Positions 37,601 to 46,030 of a stretch of 64,000 nt of DNA are shown piece after piece. A model generated the notes under the pieces. The model worked only from the letters and a program-made list of their open reading frames with translations, had not been told where the DNA came from and ran no database searches. The stretch is from Dechloromonas sp. HYN0024. GTDB taxonomy: Bacteria > Pseudomonadota > Gammaproteobacteria > Burkholderiales > Rhodocyclaceae. Both the position numbers and the translations under genes were made by a program. The stretch spans positions 1,506,501 through 1,570,500 of the forward strand of contig NZ_CP031842.1 in the NCBI RefSeq assembly GCF_003441615.1, given 5' to 3'. Each line of letters begins with the position of its first letter. Position 1 is the stretch's first letter.

Positions 37601-38047
37601 TCATGATTGATGGGCGACAAAGATTCCCGCTGGTGACTTATTGAAGTCAAGCCGCTGGATAGCCTCATCCTTATTTCCGACACGTTTGACATAGTCCACA
37701 TGAATCACGATAACTTGAGCGAATGGCGCTTTTCCTGAAACAGCACGAGCAACAGCTGACGCCATAGTCGATGCCTCGGATTCCCGATCCGCCTTTTGCG
37801 CATCATTCAATTTGCTGTTGATGACGGTGATCGTCAGTTTGTGCGGCGTGGTGGTGATGTCGATCATCTTGGCGTCATTTCCAGTAGCCTTGGCCACGTC
37901 TCGCTGGATGCCCGGGATGGCCATCGTTTGTTGCTTGATTTGTTCGGTTTCCAATGGGGTGTCGGCACTCCATGCCTGCGCTGACGAGGCGAGCGTGGCA
38001 ATGCTGACCCAAAACGATACGACGAGGCTTTTTGAATATTTATTCAT
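37601..38047 (-). CDS. secreted hypothetical protein
   Basis: 148 residues from ATG 38047 (MNKYSKSLVV) with a signal peptide ending near SSAQAWSA. The mature part is a small mixed alpha/beta domain (TPHKLTITVINSKLND, FAQVIVIHVDYVKR). No family recognized. It lies alone between the HDOD gene and the ars operon; GAGAGA precedes the start. Confidence 0.7.
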   Translation of the reverse strand: MNKYSKSLVVSFWVSIATLASSAQAWSADTPLETEQIKQQTMAIPGIQRDVAKATGNDAKMIDITTTPHKLTITVINSKLNDAQKADRESEASTMASAVARAVSGKAPFAQVIVIHVDYVKRVGNKDEAIQRLDFNKSPAGIFVAHQS

Positions 38048-38343
38048 GATTCTCTCCAATCGGAATTGCTCATTCGGAAGAGAGGAAAATTGAAGTCCTC
38101 TTGAGAGCATCTTCTGCCCAATGCAAGCGCTGCTCTGTACGCCAGTACACATTGCCTGCAGCCGCGTGCCGAGTGCAGATTGGTTGGAGGGCAGGGTGCC
38201 TTTTCGGTCAGCCCATGCGAAATGGCTGTCATCATTCGGGGCGCAATCGCTATTTGAATTGCGAAAGCCTCAACTAAAGCCACGGTCGAGACGACGAGCA
38301 ATTTAGTCATTGCGCGCATGTATATTTTGACTATCATTGAAAT

Positions 38344-38703
38344 ATGGAAACATTAACCGCCGCCGAACTTCTTGCCGCCTTGGGGCATGAGTCCCGACTA
38401 TCCATCTTCCGCATGCTGGTCGAAGTCGGACCGGACGGTCTGGTCGCCAGTGCGATTGGGGATTCGTTGGGAATGGCACCGGCAACGTTGTCTTTCCATC
38501 TGGCGCACCTGACTCGTGTCGGCTTAATCAGCGGCCAACGAGAAAGCCGCTTCATTCGCTACTCGACAAACTACAGCGCGATGGATGAGTTGATCGCCTT
38601 CCTGACAAACAATTGCTGTCAGGGCCAGCCTTGCCTGCCGAAAACAAGTGCCTGCGATACGACCGCCAAACGTCGAGCCAGTCTGAAGAAAACCCCAACC
38701 TAG
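38344..38703 (+). CDS. arsR: arsenical-responsive repressor ArsR
   Basis: 119 residues. A winged helix (about 8-75, recognition helix APATLSFHLAHL) is followed by cysteines 91, 92 and 97 (NCCQGQPC). This C-terminal Cys site is the Acidithiobacillus-type As(III) site, not the classic ELCVC site in the DNA-binding helix. It heads the ars operon and should repress it until arsenite or antimonite binds. Confidence 0.93.
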   Translation: METLTAAELLAALGHESRLSIFRMLVEVGPDGLVASAIGDSLGMAPATLSFHLAHLTRVGLISGQRESRFIRYSTNYSAMDELIAFLTNNCCQGQPCLPKTSACDTTAKRRASLKKTPT

Positions 38704-38712
38704 AGAATTTTC

Positions 38713-39132
38713 ATGAGCCAACAACCTCAAAAGACAGTGCTGGTCCTGTGTACCGGCAACTCCTGCCGCTCCCAGATGGCCGAGGTCATCCTCAACCACG
38801 ATCTGGCTGGTCAGGTTCGTGCCTTGTCGGCCGGTACCGTTCCGCAACCCAAGGTGGCCGACGGCGCGATCAAGGCGCTTCAGCTGGCAGGACTGCCGAC
38901 CGATGGACTCTATCCCAAAGACGTCGACGCGGTGATGAAGGAGTCGATCGATCTGGTGGTAACCGTATGCGACAACGCCAAGGAAACCTGTCCAACCTTC
39001 CCGAAACCCGTTCCGCGCATTCATGCACCGTTCCACGACCCGCACGGCGAACCCCTGGAGTGCTTCGTTGAGGTTCGTGACGACATCCGCGCTCGCCTGA
39101 TTCCGGCCGTTCGTGCCGCCCTTGGACTGTAA
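38713..39132 (+). CDS. arsC: arsenate reductase, LMW-phosphatase (thioredoxin) type
   Basis: Reduces arsenate to arsenite for export. 139 residues. The active-site loop is CTGNSCRS with Cys13, and Cys86 and Cys93 (VCDNAKETC) form the redox pair of the thioredoxin-coupled class. It starts 9 nt after arsR. Confidence 0.93.
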   Translation: MSQQPQKTVLVLCTGNSCRSQMAEVILNHDLAGQVRALSAGTVPQPKVADGAIKALQLAGLPTDGLYPKDVDAVMKESIDLVVTVCDNAKETCPTFPKPVPRIHAPFHDPHGEPLECFVEVRDDIRARLIPAVRAALGL

Positions 39133-39141
39133 GGGAAGGCC

Positions 39142-40209
39142 ATGTCTGCTCAATGTGAAACGACAGCCAAGCTGGCAGCGGGTGCGCCGATGAGTCGGTT
39201 CGAGCGATACCTGACGGTCTGGGTCTTTCTCTGCATCATCGCCGGGATTGCCTTTGGCCAACTGGCGCCGGGGCTCTTTCAGGCGATTGGCAGTCTGGAA
39301 GTGGCTCGGGTCAATCTCCCGGTTGGCCTGCTCATCTGGGTGATGATTATTCCGATGCTGGTCAAGGTCGATTTTGGAGCGCTGCACGAAGTAAAGCAGC
39401 ACGTCCGGGGTATCGGCGTCACCCTTTTCGTCAATTGGCTGGTCAAGCCTTTTTCGATGGCTTTCCTGGCGTGGCTTTTCATCCGCAACCTGTTTGCGCC
39501 CATGCTGCCCGCCGATCAACTGGACAGTTATATCGCCGGATTGATTCTTCTCGCCGCCGCCCCGTGTACCGCCATGGTCTTCGTGTGGAGCCGCCTGACC
39601 AACGGTGACCCGTTGTTTACCCTGTCGCAGGTGGCGCTCAACGATTCCATCATGGTTCTGGCTTTCGCCCCCCTGGTTGCCTTCCTGCTCGGCATTTCTG
39701 CCATCACTGTGCCCTGGGCCACATTACTGACGTCCGTTGTGCTGTATATCGTTATCCCAGTGGTGCTGGCTCAGCTCTGGCGCAAATCGCTGTTGACCAA
39801 AGGACAAGGCGTCTTCGATGCGACGATGGAAAGAATTGGCCCGTGGTCGATCTCGGCCCTGCTGGTCACACTGGTATTGCTCTTCGCTTTTCAAGGTGAG
39901 GCCATTCTCAAGCAACCGCTGGTGATTGCATTGTTGGCTGTGCCTATTCTCATCCAGGTGTTCTTCAATTCTGCCCTGGCGTATTGGTTGAATCGAGCCG
40001 TCGGTGAAAAGCACAACATCGCCTGTCCGTCGGCCTTGATTGGCGCATCGAATTTCTTCGAGCTGGCTGTCGCCGCGGCGATCAGCTTGTTTGGCTTTGA
40101 ATCGGGGGCGGCATTGGCCACCGTGGTCGGCGTGCTCATTGAAGTGCCGGTCATGTTGCTGGTAGTCAAGGTGGTGAATTCGTCCAAGGGCTGGTACGAA
40201 GCCGGCTAA
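39142..40209 (+). CDS. arsB: arsenite efflux permease Acr3
   Basis: 355 residues with about ten transmembrane helices. The conserved Cys lies in AAAPCTAMVF, as in Acr3 transporters, and GASNFFELAVA near helix 9 is also typical. It exports As(III), and with the ArsA ATPase downstream it may be energized. It is an Acr3 type, not the ArsB type. Confidence 0.94.
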   Translation: MSAQCETTAKLAAGAPMSRFERYLTVWVFLCIIAGIAFGQLAPGLFQAIGSLEVARVNLPVGLLIWVMIIPMLVKVDFGALHEVKQHVRGIGVTLFVNWLVKPFSMAFLAWLFIRNLFAPMLPADQLDSYIAGLILLAAAPCTAMVFVWSRLTNGDPLFTLSQVALNDSIMVLAFAPLVAFLLGISAITVPWATLLTSVVLYIVIPVVLAQLWRKSLLTKGQGVFDATMERIGPWSISALLVTLVLLFAFQGEAILKQPLVIALLAVPILIQVFFNSALAYWLNRAVGEKHNIACPSALIGASNFFELAVAAAISLFGFESGAALATVVGVLIEVPVMLLVVKVVNSSKGWYEAG

Positions 40210-40226
40210 TGTCACAGGAGAGTGTC

Positions 40227-40598
40227 ATGAAAAAACTTGAAGTGTTTGACCCTGCCATGTGTTGTTCCACGGGTGTTTGCGGTGTCGAGGTTGACCCGGT
40301 GCTCGCCCAGTTCGCTGCTGACCTCAAATGGGTCGAGGAGCATGGCATTGCTGTCCAGCGTTACAACCTCGGTCAAGAGCCGCAAGCCTTTGCCGCCAAT
40401 CCGGCGGTTGTGAAGGAAATGGAAGCTGGCATGGACCGGCTGCCCGTTCTGGCGGTTGACGGCCATATCATCACAACCGGCATGTACCCCTCACGCCAGC
40501 AACTATCCCAGAAACTGGGTATTGCCCTGACGACCGCGGAAAAACCCCACATCAAGGCGGGTAGCACCTGTTGTTCGCCCAAATCGGGCTGTTGTTAA
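40227..40598 (+). CDS. arsD: arsenic metallochaperone ArsD
   Basis: 123 residues from ATG 40227 (in-frame upstream start at 40209 overlaps acr3 and is less likely). The Cys12-Cys13-Cys18 site (MCCSTGVC) and two C-terminal vicinal Cys pairs bind As(III). ArsD passes arsenite to ArsA, which follows immediately. Confidence 0.94.
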   Translation: MKKLEVFDPAMCCSTGVCGVEVDPVLAQFAADLKWVEEHGIAVQRYNLGQEPQAFAANPAVVKEMEAGMDRLPVLAVDGHIITTGMYPSRQQLSQKLGIALTTAEKPHIKAGSTCCSPKSGCC

Positions 40599-40614
40599 TT
40601 CGGAGACTCTGATC

Positions 40615-42366
40615 ATGGCCTTACCCGACACCCAAACACGGTACCTGTTCTTCACTGGTAAAGGCGGTGTAGGTAAGACCTCGCTCTCCTGCGCCACGGG
40701 CCTTACCCTGGCTGAAGCAGGAAAGAAAGTACTCATTGTCAGTACCGACCCAGCCTCCAACCTCGACGAGGTACTGGGTGTTGGTCTGGGGCAGACCCCT
40801 ACGGCCATCCCCAATGCGGCTGGCCTGTTTGCCTTGAATATCGACCCGGAAGCAGCCGCGCACGCTTATCGGGAGCGGATGGTTTCACCCTATCGCGGCA
40901 TCCTTCCGGCCGCAGCGATCCAGAGCATGGAAGAGCAATTCTCGGGGGCTTGCACCGTTGAAATTGCCGCCTTTGACGAGTTCTCCAAACTACTTGGCGA
41001 CCCAACGGCGACGGCAGAGTTCGATCATGTGATTTTTGATACGGCGCCGACCGGTCATACGCTCCGCTTGCTCACCTTGCCGACGGCCTGGAACGAATTC
41101 ATCGGGTCATCTACCGGTGGCGCGTCCTGCCTTGGCCCGCTGGCTGGTCTCGAGAAACAGAAGGCGCTCTACGCCGCGACCGTTGCCCGCCTAGCCAATC
41201 CCGGCGAAACAACGGTCATCCTGGTCAGCCGACCGGAGACCGCTTCGCTGCGAGAAGCTGAACGGACGCGCGGAGAATTGTCCGAACTGGGCGTCGTCAA
41301 TCTTCACTTGGCCATCAACGGGCTTTTTGCCGCGACAGATTCGGCCGATGCGATTGCCAATGCCATGGCCCTGAGGGCAGGCAAGGCATTGGCGGCCATG
41401 CCCAAAGCGCTTGCCGACCTGCCGGGCACTACCATTCCGTTCTTACCCAGAGGGACGGTTGGACTCGATGCCTTACGTCTCATGGCGCATCCGGAGGGCG
41501 TATCGGCTGGCTTCACGAACCGGCAAATTGAAACGACTGAGCTGCCTCCGGGCCTGGCCAGCCTGATCGACGATATTGCGAAAACCGGTCATGGCGTCGT
41601 AATGACCATGGGCAAGGGCGGTGTCGGCAAGACGACGGTTGCCGCAGCGATTGCACTGGCGTTGGCCCAGCGCGGCGGCAAGGTTGTGCTGTCGACCACC
41701 GACCCGGCGGCCCATGTCGCTGCTGCCATTGATGGTGTCGTACCCGGCCTGACGGTTACCCGGATTGACCCTGAAAAGGAAGTCGCTCAATACACTCAGG
41801 ACGTGCTTGAAAAAGCGGGCAAGAGCCTCGATTCAGGCGGTCGGGCGATGCTGGAAGAAGACCTGCGCTCACCCTGCACGGAAGAGATTGCCGTATTCCG
41901 AGCCTTCGCCCGAACCGTCGATGAAGGCAAGGATGGGTTCGTTGTGCTTGATACGGCACCAACGGGCCACACCATTTTGCTTCTGGATGCCGCCGAGGCC
42001 TATCACCGTGAAGTCATGCGCACGCAGGGCGACATGCCCGAAACGGTTCGTCAGTTGCTGCCCCGCTTGCGGGACAAGGATTTCACCCATGTGCTGATTG
42101 TCACGCTGCCGGAGGCCACGCCGGTTCACGAAGCAGAGCGCCTTCAGGGTGATTTGGCGCGGGCCGGCATCACGCCATTCGCCTGGGTCATCAATCAATC
42201 ATTGCTGGCGAGCGGCACCCATGACCCGTTGCTTTGCCAGCGTGGGGCTTATGAAATCCCGTTCATCAGGCATGTCGCCGACGCGTCGGGAAATCGGAGT
42301 GTATTGATTCCTTGGCTAGCCGAGGCACCGGTTGGGCAGCATGGGCTTGAGCAGGTTGTTCGCTAA
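40615..42366 (+). CDS. arsA: arsenite-stimulated ATPase ArsA
   Basis: 583 residues, a duplicated ATPase. P-loops are TGKGGVGKTS (about residue 15) and MGKGGVGKTT (about residue 332), with a DTAPTGHT signal in both halves (about 142 and 446). It receives As(III) from ArsD and powers efflux. It is the last gene of arsR-arsC-acr3-arsD-arsA. The 192 nt after it hold a short TGCAA tandem repeat and an imperfect hairpin but no gene. Confidence 0.95.
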   Translation: MALPDTQTRYLFFTGKGGVGKTSLSCATGLTLAEAGKKVLIVSTDPASNLDEVLGVGLGQTPTAIPNAAGLFALNIDPEAAAHAYRERMVSPYRGILPAAAIQSMEEQFSGACTVEIAAFDEFSKLLGDPTATAEFDHVIFDTAPTGHTLRLLTLPTAWNEFIGSSTGGASCLGPLAGLEKQKALYAATVARLANPGETTVILVSRPETASLREAERTRGELSELGVVNLHLAINGLFAATDSADAIANAMALRAGKALAAMPKALADLPGTTIPFLPRGTVGLDALRLMAHPEGVSAGFTNRQIETTELPPGLASLIDDIAKTGHGVVMTMGKGGVGKTTVAAAIALALAQRGGKVVLSTTDPAAHVAAAIDGVVPGLTVTRIDPEKEVAQYTQDVLEKAGKSLDSGGRAMLEEDLRSPCTEEIAVFRAFARTVDEGKDGFVVLDTAPTGHTILLLDAAEAYHREVMRTQGDMPETVRQLLPRLRDKDFTHVLIVTLPEATPVHEAERLQGDLARAGITPFAWVINQSLLASGTHDPLLCQRGAYEIPFIRHVADASGNRSVLIPWLAEAPVGQHGLEQVVR

Positions 42367-42558
42367 CAGCCCAAATTAATCCGGAGGTATGTCCGCTTCG
42401 CCACGCCATGCAATGCAATGCAATGCGGGCATACAGATACCCTCTTGTTGTCAGGACCCCATCGCCACTGAGGCGGCATGCCTGACCGACAGGGGGTGAT
42501 CTTGAAAGTGGTGGGGTGGGGTAGTCGAACTTCGGCTCAAAAAGCCACGATTTTCATG

Positions 42559-43671
42559 TCAAATCGTTTCAGCAGGACGTTGAATTTTTGTTTCCGGAAA
42601 GTGCTCGGGGTTGAGCAGTCGGTCGGTTACCTCGACCCAGTTCAGGATGGGACGTGATCGTTCGTGCGGCGCCCGCAATGCCGCGCCCATGGCCTTGATG
42701 ATGGATTCAGCATGGCCCGGAATATAGCCAAAACGTCCCGGGTAATCGCCGGTTACCGAGTGCGGGCAGACCGTTGGCAGGGCGAAGAAATCATATTGCA
42801 GCATTTTCAGCGAGCTGTCGGCCAGATAGACCGGGACATTGTCCGAAATATAAGGTGCAAGGCCGACATTGGCATGCTTGATGTAGCGGATTGTTTCAGC
42901 GTACGCCATGTCGCCATAAACCACGACATTGTCCCCATAGCCGGGCAAGCGCCCCAGCCCGGAGCCGATCACATGAAAGTTGGCCTCGGGAAAGGCCTGG
43001 CTGGCGATCACAATGAAAGCCGGATCAAAGAGCATTGATCCGATCGAGACAGCGTGCCGCCCTGTGCTGTAAGGGGAGGGGTCTCCCAGTTCAGCGAGGT
43101 CGCCATCCAGTCCGTTGGGGACGCAATGGACATTGCCCTTGTTCGGAATATTGTCGGCCATGCGTGCCGAGAGAAGGCAAAGGGCGTCAAATTCGCCGGC
43201 TAGGCGATCAAGGTTTAGCCGGGCATAGCGGGCCGCATTGATTGTCGCCAGATCGTCGGAGCCACGATAGATATGGCGGGCCGCCGGGTTCAGACGCTTC
43301 GCCAGTTCAAAATAGATGGGGGCGATGCCGCTTTCATAGATGATGACGTCGGCCTGTCTGGCCCAGTCGCTCAGCACCCGGCTTGGCAGATGCTGGTAGA
43401 GCCAGAAAGTCGCATTTTCGAGTGGTCTGAGCAGGGGCGAGCGCATATTGAACGGGTGAATCGGCGTCTTCCAGAGATAGCACTCGACGCCCTTGTGCTG
43501 TTCAATGCGGTTGGCCTGCGTATCAATGCCCAGGCGAATATCACCCTTGTGCCGCGACAGGGCACTATAGCGGAGCGAAAAAAACTGTACGCTGCCGCGC
43601 CTGGCCAGTTCGTCGGCGATGAAATGAATACTCGACCGGCGGGCGGTACGGTAGTCGTGATGCGCCGTCAC
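42559..43671 (-). CDS. GumK-like glycosyltransferase
   Basis: 370 residues from GTG 43671. The N-terminus TAHHDYRTARRSSIHFIADEL and the segments HIYRGSDDLATINA and YGDMAYAETIRYIKHANVGLAPY resemble the GumK/GT70 family of glucuronosyltransferases used in exopolysaccharide assembly. The frame is open upstream as KVF until a TAA inside the dif site, with no better start. The gene begins 5 nt from dif, so its promoter region now lies in provirus DNA. Confidence 0.8.
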   Translation of the reverse strand: MTAHHDYRTARRSSIHFIADELARRGSVQFFSLRYSALSRHKGDIRLGIDTQANRIEQHKGVECYLWKTPIHPFNMRSPLLRPLENATFWLYQHLPSRVLSDWARQADVIIYESGIAPIYFELAKRLNPAARHIYRGSDDLATINAARYARLNLDRLAGEFDALCLLSARMADNIPNKGNVHCVPNGLDGDLAELGDPSPYSTGRHAVSIGSMLFDPAFIVIASQAFPEANFHVIGSGLGRLPGYGDNVVVYGDMAYAETIRYIKHANVGLAPYISDNVPVYLADSSLKMLQYDFFALPTVCPHSVTGDYPGRFGYIPGHAESIIKAMGAALRAPHERSRPILNWVEVTDRLLNPEHFPETKIQRPAETI

Positions 43672-43675
43672 AAAT

Positions 43676-43703
43676 ACTTTACATAATACAAATTATGCGC
43701 TGT
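43676..43703 (-). other. dif-like XerCD site, left provirus boundary
   Basis: Read on the minus strand, it matches 21 of 28 positions of the E. coli dif site. The XerC arm is GCGCATAAT and the XerD arm TTATGTAAAGT. The XerD arm is on the chromosomal side. The 14-bp TACAAATTATGCGC (43687-43700) recurs at the right boundary. Confidence 0.85.
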
Positions 43704-43812
43704 TCGTTGTCATAGAAATTTGGCTTTCCGTGTTCTTTTCGTTCCCCAGCGAAAACACCCCAGTTTTACAACGTTGTCCCTTTACTCAAAATGCATTGGG
43801 AGAGCACGGAAA

Positions 43813-44334
43813 ATGGCTGAAAATAAATTTGTAAAAAGTTCGTATGAGCGGGCTTTTTCCGCCTGGTTTTCTGAGTACGAACAGGAACGACGCCATCAGA
43901 AGAAGCGGAAAGGCTCTCGCCTAACCGGGTTTCCCGAGCCGCCAGCGAGTCCTGAGAACATTGCCCACATGCTCGAGCAGATCGGCGTCAAAAAGGCCCT
44001 GGCGACGCTGGGCGTTCATCGCAGCACCATTGCGCGATGGTTGGCCGGCAAAGCCGTGATTCCCCGGCCGTCCTGGTTGCTCCTGGTACTCATGGCAGAG
44101 GGTCGGCTGCCGGGCATGTCCGAGGACTGGCGAGACTTCCGCTTTGACGGTGACACGCTCTGCCAGATCGGCACACGGATCCACTACACGGCGCGGGAAA
44201 TTGCTGGCTGGCCCTACCAGCTGGAACATTCTCGCGCCCTTGCTCGGCGCGTGGTGGCGTTGGAAAAAGAGAAAGCCCACTTGTTGAAGGTTGGCTATTT
44301 TGAAGCAGCCAATGATGCCTTGATCGCGGTTTGA
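43813..44334 (+). CDS. phage DNA-binding protein (DUF3653-like)
   Basis: 173 residues from ATG 43813. A helix-turn-helix lies at about 50-75 (IGVKKALATLGVHRSTIARWLAG), followed by LPGMSEDWRDFRFDGDTLC and a C-terminal coiled coil. The pattern resembles small regulators found in filamentous and satellite phages (DUF3653 from memory). It faces inward from attL. It may be the early regulator or copy control of the provirus. Confidence 0.7.
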   Translation: MAENKFVKSSYERAFSAWFSEYEQERRHQKKRKGSRLTGFPEPPASPENIAHMLEQIGVKKALATLGVHRSTIARWLAGKAVIPRPSWLLLVLMAEGRLPGMSEDWRDFRFDGDTLCQIGTRIHYTAREIAGWPYQLEHSRALARRVVALEKEKAHLLKVGYFEAANDALIAV

Positions 44335-44392
44335 TCTTGACCAGGAACAACAATGCACAGAGGATACGGCTTTGTTTTCGACTGGGGAAAAT

Positions 44393-44698
44393 ATGCAATA
44401 CGACGAGGGGTGGATTGTTGCCTATGCGATGGCATTGGAACAAAAGGCAAAGGCACTTGTTTCACGAGCCTGGATGACCGCAATTATTATTGGTGCTATT
44501 GCCTTACTTGCTTTGATATCTGTTCCGTTGGGTGCTCAGGATGCTCAAAGAAATTCATTTATTTTCTTTGTCGCCCTGGGAACAATTGGACTCGGATTTT
44601 TTCTCGCAAACCGTGCAGAGGCAAAAGCGGCGATGATTCGACTTCAGGCACATCAAGCTTTGTGCCAGGTACAGATTGAGCGCAATACGCGGAAATGA
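44393..44698 (+). CDS. provirus small membrane protein
   Basis: 101 residues from ATG 44393 after GGGGA. Two transmembrane segments (about 28-47 and 58-75) lie between charged helical ends. No family recognized. It shares the strand with the regulator upstream and ends at the bidirectional terminator. Confidence 0.65.
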   Translation: MQYDEGWIVAYAMALEQKAKALVSRAWMTAIIIGAIALLALISVPLGAQDAQRNSFIFFVALGTIGLGFFLANRAEAKAAMIRLQAHQALCQVQIERNTRK

Positions 44699-44700
44699 AA

Positions 44701-44720
44701 AAAGGCCCCTCGGGGCCTTT
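44701..44720. terminator. bidirectional terminator between convergent provirus operons
   Basis: AAAGGCCCC TC GGGGCCTTT, a perfect 9-bp stem with A-tract and T-tract flanks, just between the plus-strand gene ending at 44698 and the minus-strand operon ending at 44722. Confidence 0.85.
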
Positions 44721-44721
44721 G

Positions 44722-44778
44722 TTACTTCCGGCGCTTGAAACGCCCATTTTTGCCTCGCGGCGGTAATCGCTTGCTCAT
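44722..44778 (-). CDS. 18-residue basic peptide
   Basis: MSKRLPPRGKNGRFKRRK, 10 of 18 residues basic. Its ATG overlaps the preceding stop (ATGA), which argues for real coupled translation. It could be a nucleic-acid-binding virion or lysis peptide. It is the last gene of the late operon. Confidence 0.5.
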   Translation of the reverse strand: MSKRLPPRGKNGRFKRRK

Positions 44779-44921
44779 TGCTGATTCACCTTTTGCAGTA
44801 GGAAAAACTTCTGGATGTTGGGCGGCATCAATCGCACCAGGGCGACAACCAGGAGCGCCCCAGCTGCTACACAAATTGCCTCGCGGACGATGGCCGGGGC
44901 GGTTGGAATGTAATCGCTCAT
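44775..44921 (-). CDS. 48-residue single-pass membrane protein
   Basis: MSDYIPTAPAIV..., with one transmembrane segment at about 16-31 and an amphipathic C-terminus. Start and stop are packed tightly with neighbours. The size and position beside the lysozyme cluster suggest a lysis or virion-membrane role. Confidence 0.55.
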   Translation of the reverse strand: MSDYIPTAPAIVREAICVAAGALLVVALVRLMPPNIQKFFLLQKVNQQ

Positions 44922-44923
44922 GG

Positions 44924-45070
44924 TCAGTGGTGCGTATCAATATGCGCGTCGATCCGCTCATGCGCCCGGACGGTCATTTCATGAAGATTCTTAAGGTCAG
45001 CGCGGATCGCACCATAGGCCATACCCCCCAGGGCCAAGTAACCCCCGATATGCAGAATCCAATCAGGCAT
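44924..45070 (-). CDS. 48-residue membrane-anchored protein
   Basis: MPDWILHIGGYLALGGMAYG..., one transmembrane segment (about 4-22) and a helix with His/Asp-rich end (AHERIDAHIDTHH). The start overlaps the previous gene's end. A small spanin- or holin-associated protein is one guess. No family is firmly recognized. Confidence 0.55.
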   Translation of the reverse strand: MPDWILHIGGYLALGGMAYGAIRADLKNLHEMTVRAHERIDAHIDTHH

Positions 45071-45218
45071 GGCCTTCCCTCAAAAAGACAGCCAGGGAAC
45101 CACACATGGCGGCAATACCGCCCGCCACAAGGCCCAGCGTTCCCGGCAGAAAGTGAGACACGGTGCCGGCAATGGTAGCGATACCGGCCCAGGTAGAAGG
45201 CTCTTTGATACGGTCCAT
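45063..45218 (-). CDS. holin-like 51-residue protein
   Basis: MDRIKEPSTWAGIATIAG..., two short hydrophobic segments (about 10-20 and 26-47) and a charged C-terminus. This layout is common among small phage holins. GGGAGTAAT precedes ATG 45218. It lies in the same operon as the lysozyme gene. Confidence 0.6.
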   Translation of the reverse strand: MDRIKEPSTWAGIATIAGTVSHFLPGTLGLVAGGIAAMCGSLAVFLREGHA

Positions 45219-45231
45219 AATAATTACTCCC

Positions 45232-45531
45232 TTAGTTGGTCAAACGATTCCAGGCACCGGAGACAAACTCCCCGGCCGGCAGATGAAAAGAGGCGTTCCA
45301 GTAATCCCCGGCGGCTAGTTCGGCCTGTCCTTGGCTGACATTGGTACGCGGTATGCCAATTCCATCACCAATGCCCAGGACGACGCCGGTGGCGGCATCA
45401 ACTACCGCCCCACCGGCGGCGGCCCCCATATCGGCAGCCAGATTGCTACCAGCTGGGCGGCGAAGGTAGATCACCACGCCAACCAGGGCCACGCCCAGGA
45501 GCAAGTAAGCCGGGTTTATCGGCACACGCAT
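45232..45531 (-). CDS. provirus membrane protein, 99 aa
   Basis: One N-terminal transmembrane segment (about 8-23) and a Gly/Ala-rich stretch (ADMGAAAGGAVVDAATGVVLGIG) before a soluble end. Probably a virion membrane protein of the internal vesicle. Overlaps the next gene by 16 nt. Confidence 0.65.
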   Translation of the reverse strand: MRVPINPAYLLLGVALVGVVIYLRRPAGSNLAADMGAAAGGAVVDAATGVVLGIGDGIGIPRTNVSQGQAELAAGDYWNASFHLPAGEFVSGAWNRLTN

Positions 45532-45770
45532 GGATTCGCCGTCATGGGTTCTTGCCCAATGACCTGGTGAAATCCAGGGGCATGGGCGTTCGGTCCATAG
45601 GGGCCGTAATCACCGAGGCCGTAGCCCTGCATCTGCTCCCACTGGTTCGTGATCGAACCATACGGATCAACCGGCGCGATTTCGGCGGAAATGGTGGCGG
45701 AGGCATGGGCATGGCCCAATTTCTTGAACAGCCAGAGGCCGACAATCACCAGGGCGATATTCTTGATCAT
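45516..45770 (-). CDS. provirus membrane protein, 84 aa
   Basis: N-terminal transmembrane segment (IALVIVGLWLFKKLG, about 4-18) and a Gly/Tyr/Pro-rich soluble part (GYGLGDYGPYGPN). 4-nt overlap with the gene upstream. Likely a structural protein of the virion membrane; no family recognized. Confidence 0.65.
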   Translation of the reverse strand: MIKNIALVIVGLWLFKKLGHAHASATISAEIAPVDPYGSITNQWEQMQGYGLGDYGPYGPNAHAPGFHQVIGQEPMTANPCVCR

Positions 45771-46030
45771 GGGGCGCTCCAGACGAGGTTGCCGTTCAGG
45801 TAGTAGTTGCCCTGGGGATCAATGGCCGTGCCGTTGTCGAAATACTGCCAGGCATAACCCGGCTCACTCGGCAGCGCGGAGTTCGTGACGTTCTTGGCGT
45901 ACATGCCGCCGACAGCATTGATCGGCTTGTTGACCACCTGGGGAGCGGCTGGGGTGCGGGTGAAAGTTTTCCACGCCACATAGGCGAGGATGCCCCCGGC
46001 AATGAGCGTGACGATATCTTCGGATTTCAT
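45767..46030 (-). CDS. provirus membrane protein, 87 aa
   Basis: N-terminal hydrophobic segment (about 6-20) followed by a soluble domain with EPGYAWQYFDNGTAIDPQGNYYLNG. 4-nt overlap with the lysozyme gene. Candidate minor virion protein. Confidence 0.65.
   Translation of the reverse strand: MKSEDIVTLIAGGILAYVAWKTFTRTPAAPQVVNKPINAVGGMYAKNVTNSALPSEPGYAWQYFDNGTAIDPQGNYYLNGNLVWSAP

Noticed and set aside
38524..39519. Antisense frame over the ars operon
   Set aside because: Covers arsR, arsC and acr3 ends, all of which are well supported in sense.
42400..42430. TGCAA tandem repeat as a CRISPR or iteron array
   Set aside because: Only three to four 5-bp units, no spacers and no associated genes.
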